Positions 1-8,337 of a stretch of DNA of 39,569 nucleotides are shown piece after piece; position 1 is the first letter of the stretch, and each line of letters begins with the position of its first letter. Both the position numbers and the translations under genes were made by a program. Source of the stretch: Caulobacter sp. 32-67-35 (GTDB taxonomy: Bacteria; Pseudomonadota; Alphaproteobacteria; Caulobacterales; Caulobacteraceae); the NCBI GenBank assembly GCA_002280875.1, contig NCEV01000036.1, positions 1 to 39,569 on the forward strand, read 5' to 3'. Below the pieces are notes generated by a model. That model saw nothing but the letters and a program-made list of their open reading frames with translations. It did not search any database and was not told where the DNA came from.

Positions 1-3000
1 TCGGTCGACCGCGAAAACGGCGAAGGCCGCACCATCACCGTCCGCGGCCTGGGCAGCGACTTCACCCGGGTGCGCCTGAACGGTCTTGAAGCCCTGTCCA
101 CCGCCGGTCCGTCGATCGCGGGCGACGCGGCCAACCGCTCGCGCGGCTTTGACTTCAACACCTTCGCCTCGGAACTGTTCAACTCGCTGAAGGTCCAGAA
201 GACCGCCTCGGCCGAGACCGATGAAGGCTCGCTAGGCGCGACCGTCGATCTGGAAACCGGCCGCCCGCTGAGCTTCAAGGGCCGTCGCCTGGCCCTGTCC
301 CTGCAGAACGCCTACTACGAAAACGGCGGCACCAACTCCCCGCGTTTCGCCGGCCTGGTCTCGGACCGCTGGGAAACCAACTGGGGTGATTTCGGAGCCC
401 TGTTCTCGGTCGCCTACAACAAGCGCAACCAGATCATCGACAGCTATCAGCGTCAGGCGGGCCAGTCGGAATACACCTATCGCGGTTCGACCTTCGCCAC
501 GACGCCCAACCCGACCTCGGGCACATACAGGCTGACCCGCCAGGGCTTCGCGACGCCGATCGGCACGGCCTGCAACAACGGGATCCTCACCGGCGTCAAC
601 ATCTCCAACGCCGCCTATTGCGCCACGCTGACCGGCTCGAACCCGACGGCCTACGACCTGATCAACAACCCGCGCGGCTCGACCCTGACCAATGCGGGCG
701 GCACCAGCACCACCGCGCCCGGCCCTCTGGCCCGGATCCCGGCCCTGGCCACCCTCAACCAGCAGGACCTGACGCAGGAGCGCACCGGCCTGACCGGCGC
801 CCTGCAATGGCGCCCCACCAGCCGCACCACCGTCAGCCTGGACTGGGTCTATTCCGAGCTTGAGCAGGAATCGATCAACTATCAGGTCCAGACCGTCGGC
901 CTGAACCGCAACAACACCAATAACGGCCTCAATACCGCCACGGCCAAAACCGCCGCTTCCACCAAGCGCGGCCTGTACGCCACCTGTACCGCGCGGGCGG
1001 CGACAGCGATCGCCGATGCGATCGACTGCGGCCAGTCCCTGAACGGCGGCGCCCTGGTCGCCGGCACCCAGTTCAGCTACAACCCGTTCAACCTCGAGCC
1101 CTATGACTATTACAACGCCGCGGGCTCGGTGGGCTTCGTCTCCGACCCGCTGGGCCTGGGCATGCGCAACGCCTTCGTGGGTCGCCCCAGCGTTCGCCTG
1201 ATCGACGCCGCCCTGTCGCCCTCCGGCGCCAATGCCGACTATCTGAAGCTGGGCAATGTCGACCTGCGCTCGGCGGCCGACTCCGCCACCTTCACGACCT
1301 ACTTCCGCCAGACATCGCTGAAGCTGGATCACGAGTTCAACGACAACTTCTCGATGACCGGCGTCTACGGCAAGTCCTCGTCGAAGAACAAGACCCAGGG
1401 CCTGCTCGCCGACTTTATCCGCCTGGACTCGGGCCAGGGCGTGACCGGCAATGACTACCTCGTTTATGACGCCCGCGGCGGCGGCGACATGCCGGTGCTG
1501 AATCTGGGCTTCGACGCCACCCAGACCTCGGCCTGGGACTTCGTGAAGGGCTATTCGGCCCTGCGCCACTACCAGCGCTTCACCACCAACGAGTACGAAA
1601 CCCTGCGTCTGGACTTCAAGTACGCGGTCAGTGACAACCTGGACGTCAAGTTCGGCCTCAACCAGCGCAAGTACGGCTTCTCCACGGCCGAGTATCGCCG
1701 CCTGACCGGCGAGACCCTGAACCCCAGCCTGAAGGAAGCCGGCACCAATGTCGGCGCCGTCAGCCAGGTGGTCAACTGGGGCACGGGCCTGGACGTTCCG
1801 GCCGGCACCACCACCGCCTTCCTGGTCCCCGACCTGCAGAAGATGGTCGACCTGTTCAAGTTCGACTGCAACTGCGTCAACAAGTACGGCGACTGGCGCC
1901 TGTCCTACCTGGCCAGCGCCCCCAACCGCTATTCGGTCGAGGAAAAGGACACCGGCGCCTACGTCCAGTTCGACTACAACACCGAGCTGTTCGGTCGCGA
2001 ACTGCGCGGCAATATCGGCACCCGCTACGCCATCACCGACGTGCAGTCGGACGGCCTGACCAACACCGCACGGCCGATCTCGGGCGAGAACAAGTACACC
2101 GACCTGCTGCCCTCGCTGAACGCCGCCTATGAAGTCGCCGACAACATGATCCTGCGCTTCGGCGCCGCCAAGGTCATGGCCCGTCCGCTGCTGGGCAACC
2201 TGGCGCCGAACGTGACGTCGATCAGTGTTCCCACCAACGGCAACACCGTTGGCGGCTCGCTGACGGTCGGCAACCCGAAGCTGGATCCGTTCCGCGCGGT
2301 GAACCTGGACCTGAGCCTGGAGTGGTACTTCGCCCCCGGCGCCCTGATCTCGGTGGCCGTGTTCGACAAGGACATCTCCAGCTTCCCGCAAACCCTGATC
2401 AATTCGACCAGCCTGAGCGCGTTCCTGGACGCCGACGGTGTCGCGGCCCTTCGTGCGGCCCAGACCAATGTCAATGCGATCGCCTATATCGACGCCAACA
2501 ATCCGTTCGACGTTCGCCAGTTCGGCAATGCGCCGGGCGGCTACATCCGCGGCATCGAGTTCAACTATCAGCAGGACCTGACCTTCCTGCCCTGGCACTT
2601 CAAGAACCTGGGCGTTCAGTTCAACGCCACGCACCTTGAATCGGAACTCGAATACATCGTCACTCCGGCCAATGCCCGCTTGGGCAAGGCCGCGATCACC
2701 GCCAAGGGTCCTTTCACGGGTGCCTCGCCGGACGCCTTCAACTTCACCGTCTATTACGAGGTCGAGAAGTTCACCGCCCGCGTGTCGAGCGCCTATCGCA
2801 CCGAGTATCGGACCCAGTATCCGATCGCCACGGGCACCTGCGAACCCGGCTTCTGCGACTCGCCGCTGGTCAACGACTTCCTGGGCAATGACAGCACTTT
2901 CAACATGGACGCCTCGGCGACCTACAAGTTCAGCAAGAACATCACGCTGACGCTTGAGGCCCTGAACCTCACCGACCAGACCGAGAACCGCTGGGCCTAT

Positions 3001-3075
3001 CAGGATGACCCGGTCGTGACCCGCTATGCGGCGGTGGGTCGCTCGTTCTTCGCGGGTATCCGGTTCGTCTACTAG
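1..3075 (+). CDS. TonB-dependent receptor, 5'-truncated by window edge
   Basis: Outer-membrane receptor that would import a ligand using TonB energy. The reading frame is open from base 1, so the gene starts upstream; 1024 codons are visible. The first visible residues belong to the plug domain, with a TVRGLGSDFTRVRLNG stretch followed by FDFNTFASELFNSLKVQKT and GSLGATVDLETGRP. This is the pattern of the Xanthomonas/Caulobacter class of TonB receptors (TIGR01782-like). The rest is a long beta-barrel rich in aromatic and Asn/Thr residues. It ends in Phe-Val-Tyr, the C-terminal aromatic signature expected for BAM insertion. The ligand cannot be read from the sequence. The gene is followed at once by a strong terminator and then a convergent gene, so it ends its transcription unit. 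Family call is secure; substrate unknown. Confidence 0.93.
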   Translation, partial: SVDRENGEGRTITVRGLGSDFTRVRLNGLEALSTAGPSIAGDAANRSRGFDFNTFASELFNSLKVQKTASAETDEGSLGATVDLETGRPLSFKGRRLALSLQNAYYENGGTNSPRFAGLVSDRWETNWGDFGALFSVAYNKRNQIIDSYQRQAGQSEYTYRGSTFATTPNPTSGTYRLTRQGFATPIGTACNNGILTGVNISNAAYCATLTGSNPTAYDLINNPRGSTLTNAGGTSTTAPGPLARIPALATLNQQDLTQERTGLTGALQWRPTSRTTVSLDWVYSELEQESINYQVQTVGLNRNNTNNGLNTATAKTAASTKRGLYATCTARAATAIADAIDCGQSLNGGALVAGTQFSYNPFNLEPYDYYNAAGSVGFVSDPLGLGMRNAFVGRPSVRLIDAALSPSGANADYLKLGNVDLRSAADSATFTTYFRQTSLKLDHEFNDNFSMTGVYGKSSSKNKTQGLLADFIRLDSGQGVTGNDYLVYDARGGGDMPVLNLGFDATQTSAWDFVKGYSALRHYQRFTTNEYETLRLDFKYAVSDNLDVKFGLNQRKYGFSTAEYRRLTGETLNPSLKEAGTNVGAVSQVVNWGTGLDVPAGTTTAFLVPDLQKMVDLFKFDCNCVNKYGDWRLSYLASAPNRYSVEEKDTGAYVQFDYNTELFGRELRGNIGTRYAITDVQSDGLTNTARPISGENKYTDLLPSLNAAYEVADNMILRFGAAKVMARPLLGNLAPNVTSISVPTNGNTVGGSLTVGNPKLDPFRAVNLDLSLEWYFAPGALISVAVFDKDISSFPQTLINSTSLSAFLDADGVAALRAAQTNVNAIAYIDANNPFDVRQFGNAPGGYIRGIEFNYQQDLTFLPWHFKNLGVQFNATHLESELEYIVTPANARLGKAAITAKGPFTGASPDAFNFTVYYEVEKFTARVSSAYRTEYRTQYPIATGTCEPGFCDSPLVNDFLGNDSTFNMDASATYKFSKNITLTLEALNLTDQTENRWAYQDDPVVTRYAAVGRSFFAGIRFVY

Positions 3076-3103
3076 ACGGTCTTCCTCCCCGATCTAGACG
3101 ACT

Positions 3104-3137
3104 GGCGGCGCTGGCTTATCCAGCGCCGCCTTTTTCT
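3104..3137 (+). terminator. Rho-independent terminator of the TonB receptor gene
   Basis: A perfect 11-bp stem (GGCGGCGCTGG, 3104-3114, with CCAGCGCCGCC, 3120-3130) has a 5-base loop and is followed by TTTTTCTT on the plus strand. It begins 29 bases after the receptor stop codon. It overlaps the last codons of the convergent DUF1365 gene; the minus-strand reading lacks a T-run, so it looks one-directional. Confidence 0.9.
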
Positions 3138-3901
3138 TGCGGCAAGGGCAAGACCCCCGAGGGCGAGGGCGAGCCGAACAGGCCAAAACCCTTCAGCGCC
3201 ATCTTCAGCGCCTCCCAATGAATGCCCACCAGAACACCCAGCATCTGCAGCGGATGGCTCAATACGGCGTGGGTCAGGGCCCTGTCGGTCATCTCGACCC
3301 GTCGTCCGATGAAATTGGCCGCCAGCGCCAGGCCTTCGGCGTCAAAGACGTCGATCCCCACATGCACCGCCGGGCCGGGCGGCGCGATCTCGAACACATA
3401 GCGCAGGTCCATGGGCATGAACGGCGAGACGTGAAAGATCTTGGCGCTGGACTGACGCACCCACCCGCCCTGCTCGCGGCGCGCGGGCAGAACATAGTCG
3501 TGGCGCTGACCAAAGGTGTTGCGCACGGCATGGACGATCGCCGCCAGCCGTCCCTCGCCGTCGTGACAGAAATAGACGCTCAGCGGATTGAAGCCGTGGC
3601 CCAGCACGCGGGGCATGCATAGCAGCGAGATCCTGGCGTCCGGCAGCTCGATCCCCTCGGCGGCCAGCTTGGCCAGCACGCTTTGCTTGAGGCTCTGGCC
3701 CTCGGCCACCCCGTGGTCGCGCTCGTGGAAGGACAGCAGATTGAACCGACCCAGCGAGAACCGCTTCAACCGCTGGTCCAGCGCCTGAAGCTCATCGAGA
3801 TCCAGCAAGAGCATGAAGACGCGGTAGCGCAGGCGATGCCGGCGCGGCCGCGCCCGTTCGTGCGCCACCTCGCCGACATAGATCGCCGAGGCCTGGGTCA
3901 C
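3116..3901 (-). CDS. DUF1365 domain-containing protein
   Basis: A 261-residue protein starting at GTG 3901, where GTG overlaps the TGA of the upstream FAD oxidoreductase (GTGA), a coupling typical of an operon. An upstream in-frame ATG at 4099 would add 66 residues of low-complexity Arg/Gly-rich sequence and is rejected. The N-terminus reads VTQASAIYVGEVAHERARP and is followed by RHRLRYRVFMLLLDLDEL, the characteristic DUF1365 opening; the block GHGFNPLSVYFCHD is also present. The family has no proven reaction. It repeatedly sits with a FAD-binding amine-oxidase-like protein and a cyclopropane-fatty-acid-synthase-like methyltransferase, as here, and genes of this kind occur in some alphaproteobacterial ECF sigma regulons linked to oxidative stress and modified fatty acids. 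A role in membrane fatty acid modification is therefore inferred. Confidence 0.88.
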   Translation of the reverse strand: MTQASAIYVGEVAHERARPRRHRLRYRVFMLLLDLDELQALDQRLKRFSLGRFNLLSFHERDHGVAEGQSLKQSVLAKLAAEGIELPDARISLLCMPRVLGHGFNPLSVYFCHDGEGRLAAIVHAVRNTFGQRHDYVLPARREQGGWVRQSSAKIFHVSPFMPMDLRYVFEIAPPGPAVHVGIDVFDAEGLALAANFIGRRVEMTDRALTHAVLSHPLQMLGVLVGIHWEALKMALKGFGLFGSPSPSGVLPLPQEKGGAG

Positions 3902-5259
3902 GCCGCCTGCTCGCGGCGTTCGCCCAGGGCGCCCGTATCCACGAAGATCCGCCCCGAGGGGTTGGGCGTCATCCAGGGCCGCGCCAAGCCGCCCAGTTGC
4001 TCGGCCACCGCAAGGCCAGCCTGCAGGCCGTCCTCGTGGAAACCCGAGCCGAAATAGGCGCCGCAGAACCAGATGCGGTCGCGCCCCTGCAGCGACCACA
4101 GCCGCTGTTGGGCCAGCATGGCCGGGCCGTCGAACAGGGGGTGCTCATACATCTGATCGCACAGAACCTCATCGGCCAGAGGCGTGCGCTCGGGGTTCAG
4201 CGACAGGAAGAACGGATCGGCGCTGGCCAAAGGCTGCAGCTTGTTCATCCAATAGGTCACCCCGCCCTCGCCGCCCCCCGCGCGGCGGCCGACATGGTTC
4301 CAGCTGGCCCAGGCGGCCTTGCGGCGCGGCATCAGGCCCGGATCGCGGTGCAGAACAGCGCGGTTGCGGCTGTAGCGGAAGGCGCCCAGCACCTCGGTTT
4401 CCTCTGCGGTAGGCAGCAGCAGCATGCGCAGGGCCTGATCGGCATGGGCGCCGATGACCACCTGGTCGAACGACTGCCGCTGGCCCGTCAGGTCTTCAAC
4501 GATCACGCCGTCCGACGTTCGCACCACGTGCCGCACCGGACGGCGAAGCAGCACCTCGCCCTCGAAATCCGCCGCCAGCCGCGACACGTAGGACCGGCTG
4601 CCGCCCACCACCGTGCGCCAGGTCGGGCGCTTGTCGATCGGCAGCATCAGGCCGTGATTGTCGAAGAACCGCAGCAGGGCGGCGGCGGGAAACTCGCGGA
4701 TGTCCTTCATCGAGGCCGACCAGATCGCGGCGGCCTGCGGCAACAGGTGATCCTCGGCGAAGGCCTTGCCGAAGCCCTGCTGGCGAAGATAGTCGTCCAG
4801 CCGGCACAGCCCGCCCTTCTCCAGTTCCAGCACATCACGCGTGCCCGCCTTGTAGAAGCGGGTGACGTCCAGCAGCATCTTCAGGAAGCGCGGGTTCACC
4901 GCGTTGCGTTTCTGGGCCAGCAGATTGTTACTGCTGTACTCCAGCGCGCCATTGTCCAGCGAGACGCCGAACGACATGTCGCTGTCGACGGTCGGCACGT
5001 CCAGATGCCGGAACAGCGCCACCAGATTGGGATAGTTAGGCTCGTTGTAGACGATGAAGCCGGTATCGACCGGCACGCCACCGACCTCGACCGTATTGGC
5101 GTGACCGCCCAGCCGGTCATCGGCCTCGTACAGGGTGACGTCGTGGCGCTTGGACAGCAGCCAGGCAGCAGACAGTCCGGAGATCCCGGAGCCGATCACG
5201 GCGATCTTCAGGCGCGGAGTGAAGTGAGGCGCGGGCAAATTGATCTTCCCTGGAAGCAT
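3898..5259 (-). CDS. FAD-dependent amine-oxidase-like oxidoreductase (COG2907 type)
   Basis: A 453-residue protein. The N-terminus carries an FAD-binding Rossmann motif (AVIGSGISGLSAAWLL) followed by YEADDRLGGHANT, the usual second FAD element, then DTGFIVYNEPNYPNL. This matches the NAD/FAD-binding proteins that accompany DUF1365 and cyclopropane-synthase-like genes. The substrate is not established; by context it may oxidise or desaturate a lipid acyl chain. The start at ATG 5259 has no strong Shine-Dalgarno. An internal TTG seven codons later, preceded by GGGAAG, is an alternative. It is transcribed away from the methyltransferase gene at 5372 across a 112-base gap and overlaps the DUF1365 gene by four bases. 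The C-terminal Gly-Leu-Gln-Ala-Gly-Leu block fits the FAD-binding tail of this family. Confidence 0.88.
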   Translation of the reverse strand: MLPGKINLPAPHFTPRLKIAVIGSGISGLSAAWLLSKRHDVTLYEADDRLGGHANTVEVGGVPVDTGFIVYNEPNYPNLVALFRHLDVPTVDSDMSFGVSLDNGALEYSSNNLLAQKRNAVNPRFLKMLLDVTRFYKAGTRDVLELEKGGLCRLDDYLRQQGFGKAFAEDHLLPQAAAIWSASMKDIREFPAAALLRFFDNHGLMLPIDKRPTWRTVVGGSRSYVSRLAADFEGEVLLRRPVRHVVRTSDGVIVEDLTGQRQSFDQVVIGAHADQALRMLLLPTAEETEVLGAFRYSRNRAVLHRDPGLMPRRKAAWASWNHVGRRAGGGEGGVTYWMNKLQPLASADPFFLSLNPERTPLADEVLCDQMYEHPLFDGPAMLAQQRLWSLQGRDRIWFCGAYFGSGFHEDGLQAGLAVAEQLGGLARPWMTPNPSGRIFVDTGALGERREQAA

Positions 5260-5371
5260 CTTGGCGAAGGCGTGCTCCAGCTACGGAGCTTCGGAAGATT
5301 TGGACGCGCGCGCATCCGGCGGGTGCGGCCGCGCGTAGCTGCGCACGTTCTGTAACGCGCGAGGAGCTCTC

Positions 5372-6409
5372 ATGAGCCTGGTCAAGGCCGCCATTCACGC
5401 CTTCGAGGACGCGCCCATGCCCGACGTGGTCTCGCGGGCCGCGATCCACTTCCTGGTCGGCGACGCGCGTCGCCGACTGGCCAAGGCCCCTGCCGACGCC
5501 AGCGCGGACTTTGCCCGGACCATGGGCGAGCATCCTATCGCCGCCCACACCGATGCGGCCAACGCCCAGCACTACGAGCTGCCTGCGGCGTTCTTCGAGG
5601 CTGTGCTGGGCCCCAATCTGAAATATTCCAGTGGCCTGTATCCGCCCGGCGCCGCCACCCTGGCCGAAGGCGAACGGGCGGCCCTGCGCGAGACCGACGC
5701 CCACGCCGACCTGCGCGATGGCCAGGCGGTTCTGGAGCTGGGCTGCGGCTGGGGGTCGCTCTCGCTGTGGATGGCCGCCCGCTTCCCCAATTCCAGCATC
5801 ACCTCGGTTTCGAACTCGGCCTCGCAGCGCGACTATATCGAGAGCCGCGCGGCCGAGCTGGGCCTGGCGAACCTGACGGTCATCACCGCCGACATGAACG
5901 ACTTCCAGACCGACCAGCGCTTTGACCGCGTGGTTTCGGTAGAGATGTTCGAGCACATGTCCAACTGGCGGGCCCTGCTGACGCGGGTGAAGGGCTGGCT
6001 GAAGCCCGACGGCCTGCTGTTCATCCATATCTTCACCAACAGAAATGCGCCCTATCGGTTCGACGTGGACGATCCGGCCGACTGGATCGCCCAGTATTTC
6101 TTCACCGGCGGCGTCATGCCCAGCCACGACCTGCCGCGCCAGTTTCCCGATCTCTTCACCGTCGAGCAGGACTGGCGATGGAGTGGCGCGCATTACGCCC
6201 GCACCGCCGAGCAGTGGCTCGAGAATTTCGACGCCAACCGCGCCCGAATCGATCCGGTGCTGGAGGACGTTTACGGCAAGCACGCCGTCGTCTGGCGTCG
6301 CCGCTGGCGCTTGTTCTTCCTGGCCACTTCGGGTCTGTTCGGGCATCGCGGCGGCGACGAGTGGGGCGTCAGCCACTATCGGATGCGACCCGTAGACCAG
6401 GGACACTGA
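5372..6409 (+). CDS. Cyclopropane-fatty-acyl-phospholipid synthase-like SAM methyltransferase
   Basis: A 345-residue SAM-dependent methyltransferase. The SAM-binding motif I is VLELGCGWGSLSLWMA at about residues 120-135, followed by SSITSVSNSASQRDYI and a post-motif EMFEHMSNW. Members act on unsaturated acyl chains of membrane phospholipids. It is somewhat shorter than classical Cfa (about 380 residues), lacking much of the N-terminal domain, and resembles the class found next to DUF1365/FAD oxidoreductase genes. The start is clear: GAGGAG lies about 7 bases before ATG 5372. It is divergent from the oxidoreductase and followed one base later by the DUF2177 gene. The product could be a cyclopropane, methyl-branched or further oxidised fatty acid; the sequence does not decide. 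Confidence 0.88.
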   Translation: MSLVKAAIHAFEDAPMPDVVSRAAIHFLVGDARRRLAKAPADASADFARTMGEHPIAAHTDAANAQHYELPAAFFEAVLGPNLKYSSGLYPPGAATLAEGERAALRETDAHADLRDGQAVLELGCGWGSLSLWMAARFPNSSITSVSNSASQRDYIESRAAELGLANLTVITADMNDFQTDQRFDRVVSVEMFEHMSNWRALLTRVKGWLKPDGLLFIHIFTNRNAPYRFDVDDPADWIAQYFFTGGVMPSHDLPRQFPDLFTVEQDWRWSGAHYARTAEQWLENFDANRARIDPVLEDVYGKHAVVWRRRWRLFFLATSGLFGHRGGDEWGVSHYRMRPVDQGH

Positions 6410-6410
6410 G

Positions 6411-6812
6411 ATGAAGCGCTATCTTTACGGATATCTCGCCACGGGCGGCGCCTTCCTGGTGCTGGACATGATCTGGCTGACCTTCTCGGCCTCGCGCCTG
6501 TACCGCCCGGTGATCGGCGAGATCATGGCCGACACGGTCAATCTGGCGCCGGCCGTGGCCTTCTATCTGATTTACCTCACCGGGGTCTTTGTCCTGGCGA
6601 TCCTGCCGGCGGCAGAGGCCAACAGCTGGAAGCGCCTGCTCATCCATGCCGCGGTGTTCGGCTTCTGCGCCTATGCCACCTATGACCTGACCAACCAGGC
6701 GACGCTGAAGGTGTGGTCCACCACCATCACCCTCATCGACCTGGCCTGGGGGACGTTCGTGACCACCGCGGCGGCCTCGATCGGGTTCTGGGTCATGCGA
6801 TCCGTGCGTTGA
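6411..6812 (+). CDS. DUF2177 family membrane protein
   Basis: A small integral membrane protein of 133 residues with about four hydrophobic helices (residues 6-25, 47-65, 76-95, 108-128). It contains the DUF2177 features LDMIWL near the first helix and CAYATYDLTNQATLK, with ITLIDLAWGT before the last helix. Its function is unknown. The ATG at 6411 is one base after the methyltransferase stop, so the two are cotranscribed. Family members are common beside cyclopropane-synthase-like genes and ECF sigma factors, which is the arrangement here and suggests a role in the same envelope response. Confidence 0.9.
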   Translation: MKRYLYGYLATGGAFLVLDMIWLTFSASRLYRPVIGEIMADTVNLAPAVAFYLIYLTGVFVLAILPAAEANSWKRLLIHAAVFGFCAYATYDLTNQATLKVWSTTITLIDLAWGTFVTTAAASIGFWVMRSVR

Positions 6813-6885
6813 CGCGAGGCCGATTGCGCGCTTGATCGCCGCGTGCCACCGTCATGCGACAACGCACCGCAGGAACGTCTGATAG

Positions 6886-7440
6886 ATGGATGCTGATACC
6901 AGTCGCGCCTTGCTTTCGCGCGCCATCGCCCGCGTGGCCAATCGTGATTCTGACGCCCTGAAATACGTGTATCGCCACACGTCGGCGAAACTGTTTGGCG
7001 TCTGCCTCCGTATCTTGAATGACCGCGAGGAGGCGGAAGACGTGCTTCAGGATGTGTATCTCAACGTCTGGAACAAGGCCGACCGATTCGATCCGGAAAA
7101 GGCCAGTCCAATCACCTGGCTGGTCGCCATGGCGCGCAACCGGTCCATCGACAAGCTGCGCTCGCGCGGCAGTCGGGTGATGGCCGGGGTCGAGGAGGCT
7201 GAGGCCGTTCCCGACGCCGCGCCCCTGGCATCGGCCGTGGTCGAGGCCGACGAGGATCGCCAGCGCCTCGACGGTTGCCTGGACCAGCTGGACCCCAAGC
7301 ATGCCGGCGCCGTGCGCACTGCCTTCTTCGAGGGCGTGACCTATGACGCCCTGGCCCAGATGATCGGCGTGCCGCTGGGCACCATGAAAAGCTGGATCCG
7401 GCGCAGCCTGCTCAGCCTTCGCCTGTGTCTCGAAGCATGA
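6886..7440 (+). CDS. ECF-family RNA polymerase sigma factor (SigK-like)
   Basis: A 184-residue group 4 (ECF) sigma factor. Region 2 spans about residues 25-90 and includes YRHTSAKLFGVCLRIL, DREEAEDVLQDVYLNVW and ITWLVAMARNRSIDKLR. Region 4 spans about 128-182 and includes YDALAQMIGVPLGTMKSWIRR, the helix-turn-helix for the -35 element. The pairing with an RskA-type anti-sigma factor and the sequence resemble the SigK/RpoE-like group. Start ATG 6886 has AGGAA ten bases upstream. The final codons overlap the anti-sigma gene (ATGA). It probably controls this island, but I could not pick out a convincing matched pair of ECF promoters in the 5260-5371 or 6813-6885 gaps. Confidence 0.93.
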   Translation: MDADTSRALLSRAIARVANRDSDALKYVYRHTSAKLFGVCLRILNDREEAEDVLQDVYLNVWNKADRFDPEKASPITWLVAMARNRSIDKLRSRGSRVMAGVEEAEAVPDAAPLASAVVEADEDRQRLDGCLDQLDPKHAGAVRTAFFEGVTYDALAQMIGVPLGTMKSWIRRSLLSLRLCLEA

Positions 7441-8159
7441 CCGACGCCTTGCCCCCCGTTTCCGACGAAGACCGTCCCCTGGCCGGCGAATATGTGCTGG
7501 GCGTGCTGGACGCAGCCGAGCGCGCCGCTGTTCAGTCCCGCATTGCCGCCGAGCCCAGCTTTGCCCGCGCCGTGGAGTGGTGGGAAAACCGGCTCACCCC
7601 CTTGGCCTCCGACATCCGGGGCGTCGAGCCCTCGGCTGGCCTCTGGCCGCGGATCGCCAACCTGATCGGCGGGGCCAGCAAGCCCACGCTCTGGAACAAC
7701 GCCCGGGTCTGGCGCGGCGTCTCGGTGGGCGCGGTGGCCCTGGCTGCGGCCAGCGTGGCCGCCCTGGTGCTGACGCCGCGAGCGCCCTCTCCGTCGGTCA
7801 TCGCGCCCGCCGCGCCCGCGCCGGCCGAGGTCGCCCTGATCAAGGATCCGGGCACCAACCAGGCCGCCCTGGTCGCCACCCTGGATCACGCCACCGACAC
7901 CCTGATCCTGACTCCCGTGGCCATGACGATGCCAGAAGGGCGCGAGCCGGAGCTGTGGATCATCCCCGAGGGTCAGAAGGCCATATCGCTGGGCATGTTG
8001 CCCACCGACGCCCCGCGGGCCATCCCCCTGCCCAAGGACCTGCGCGGCGCGGGCGCCTACACCGCCCTGCTGGCGGTCACCGACGAGCCGCCAGGCGGCG
8101 CGCCGACCGGCGTGGCGACGGGCTCTGTCCGCGCGGCGGGCAAGTTCGCCAAGACATAG
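7437..8159 (+). CDS. RskA-type anti-sigma factor, membrane-anchored
   Basis: A 240-residue single-pass membrane protein. The ATG at 7437 overlaps the sigma factor stop codon (ATGA); the GTG four codons earlier is less likely. The cytoplasmic N-terminus (about 1-90) contains LAGEYVLGVLDAAERAAV, which matches the anti-sigma domain of RskA homologues. One hydrophobic helix lies at about residues 94-113. The C-terminal periplasmic domain includes PEGREPELWIIPEG and LPKDLRG, typical of the RskA C-terminal domain. It would hold the neighbouring sigma factor inactive until an envelope signal triggers release, normally by proteolysis; the signal is unknown. No zinc-binding HxxxCxxC motif is seen. Confidence 0.9.
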   Translation: MTDALPPVSDEDRPLAGEYVLGVLDAAERAAVQSRIAAEPSFARAVEWWENRLTPLASDIRGVEPSAGLWPRIANLIGGASKPTLWNNARVWRGVSVGAVALAAASVAALVLTPRAPSPSVIAPAAPAPAEVALIKDPGTNQAALVATLDHATDTLILTPVAMTMPEGREPELWIIPEGQKAISLGMLPTDAPRAIPLPKDLRGAGAYTALLAVTDEPPGGAPTGVATGSVRAAGKFAKT

Positions 8160-8165
8160 CCGGCG

Positions 8166-8182
8166 CTAAGTAAGTGGTTTAT
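8166..8182 (-). promoter_or_regulatory. Candidate purine-regulon operator, site A
   Basis: Read on the minus strand this is ATAAACCACTTACTTAG. It matches site C at 17963 in 14 of 17 positions and lies in the gap before the allantoate amidohydrolase operon, about 155 bases upstream of the chosen start. Four such sites occur, all before purine-related transcription units. The binding protein is inferred to be the TetR regulator at 13396; this is not shown. Confidence 0.5.
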
Positions 8183-8337
8183 GACTTATCCGCAGGCGCC
8201 GGTTGCGAGAACTGGCGCCTGTCGAGGCATCGGCGCGCGGATCGCGGCGCGACCGGGCTTGGCCAGCGCGTCTGACACCAGCCTGCGCTACCAAGAGAGC
8301 CAAGACAGGCAAGGTTGCGGATCGGGGCCAGGACGGG

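Noticed and set aside
232-2634. An 800-residue open frame antisense to the first TonB receptor
   Set aside because: Its translation is Gly/Val/Ala/Gln-rich with no domain, and it exactly shadows a well-supported receptor; long antisense frames are expected at this GC content.
3997-5355. A 452-codon plus-strand frame opposite the FAD oxidoreductase
   Set aside because: It is a GC-driven shadow; the minus-strand frame has a clear FAD motif and operon overlaps.
5260-5371. A shared ECF-type promoter in the divergent oxidoreductase/methyltransferase gap
   Set aside because: I looked for a matching -35/-10 pair here and before the sigma gene and could not find a convincing common element by eye.
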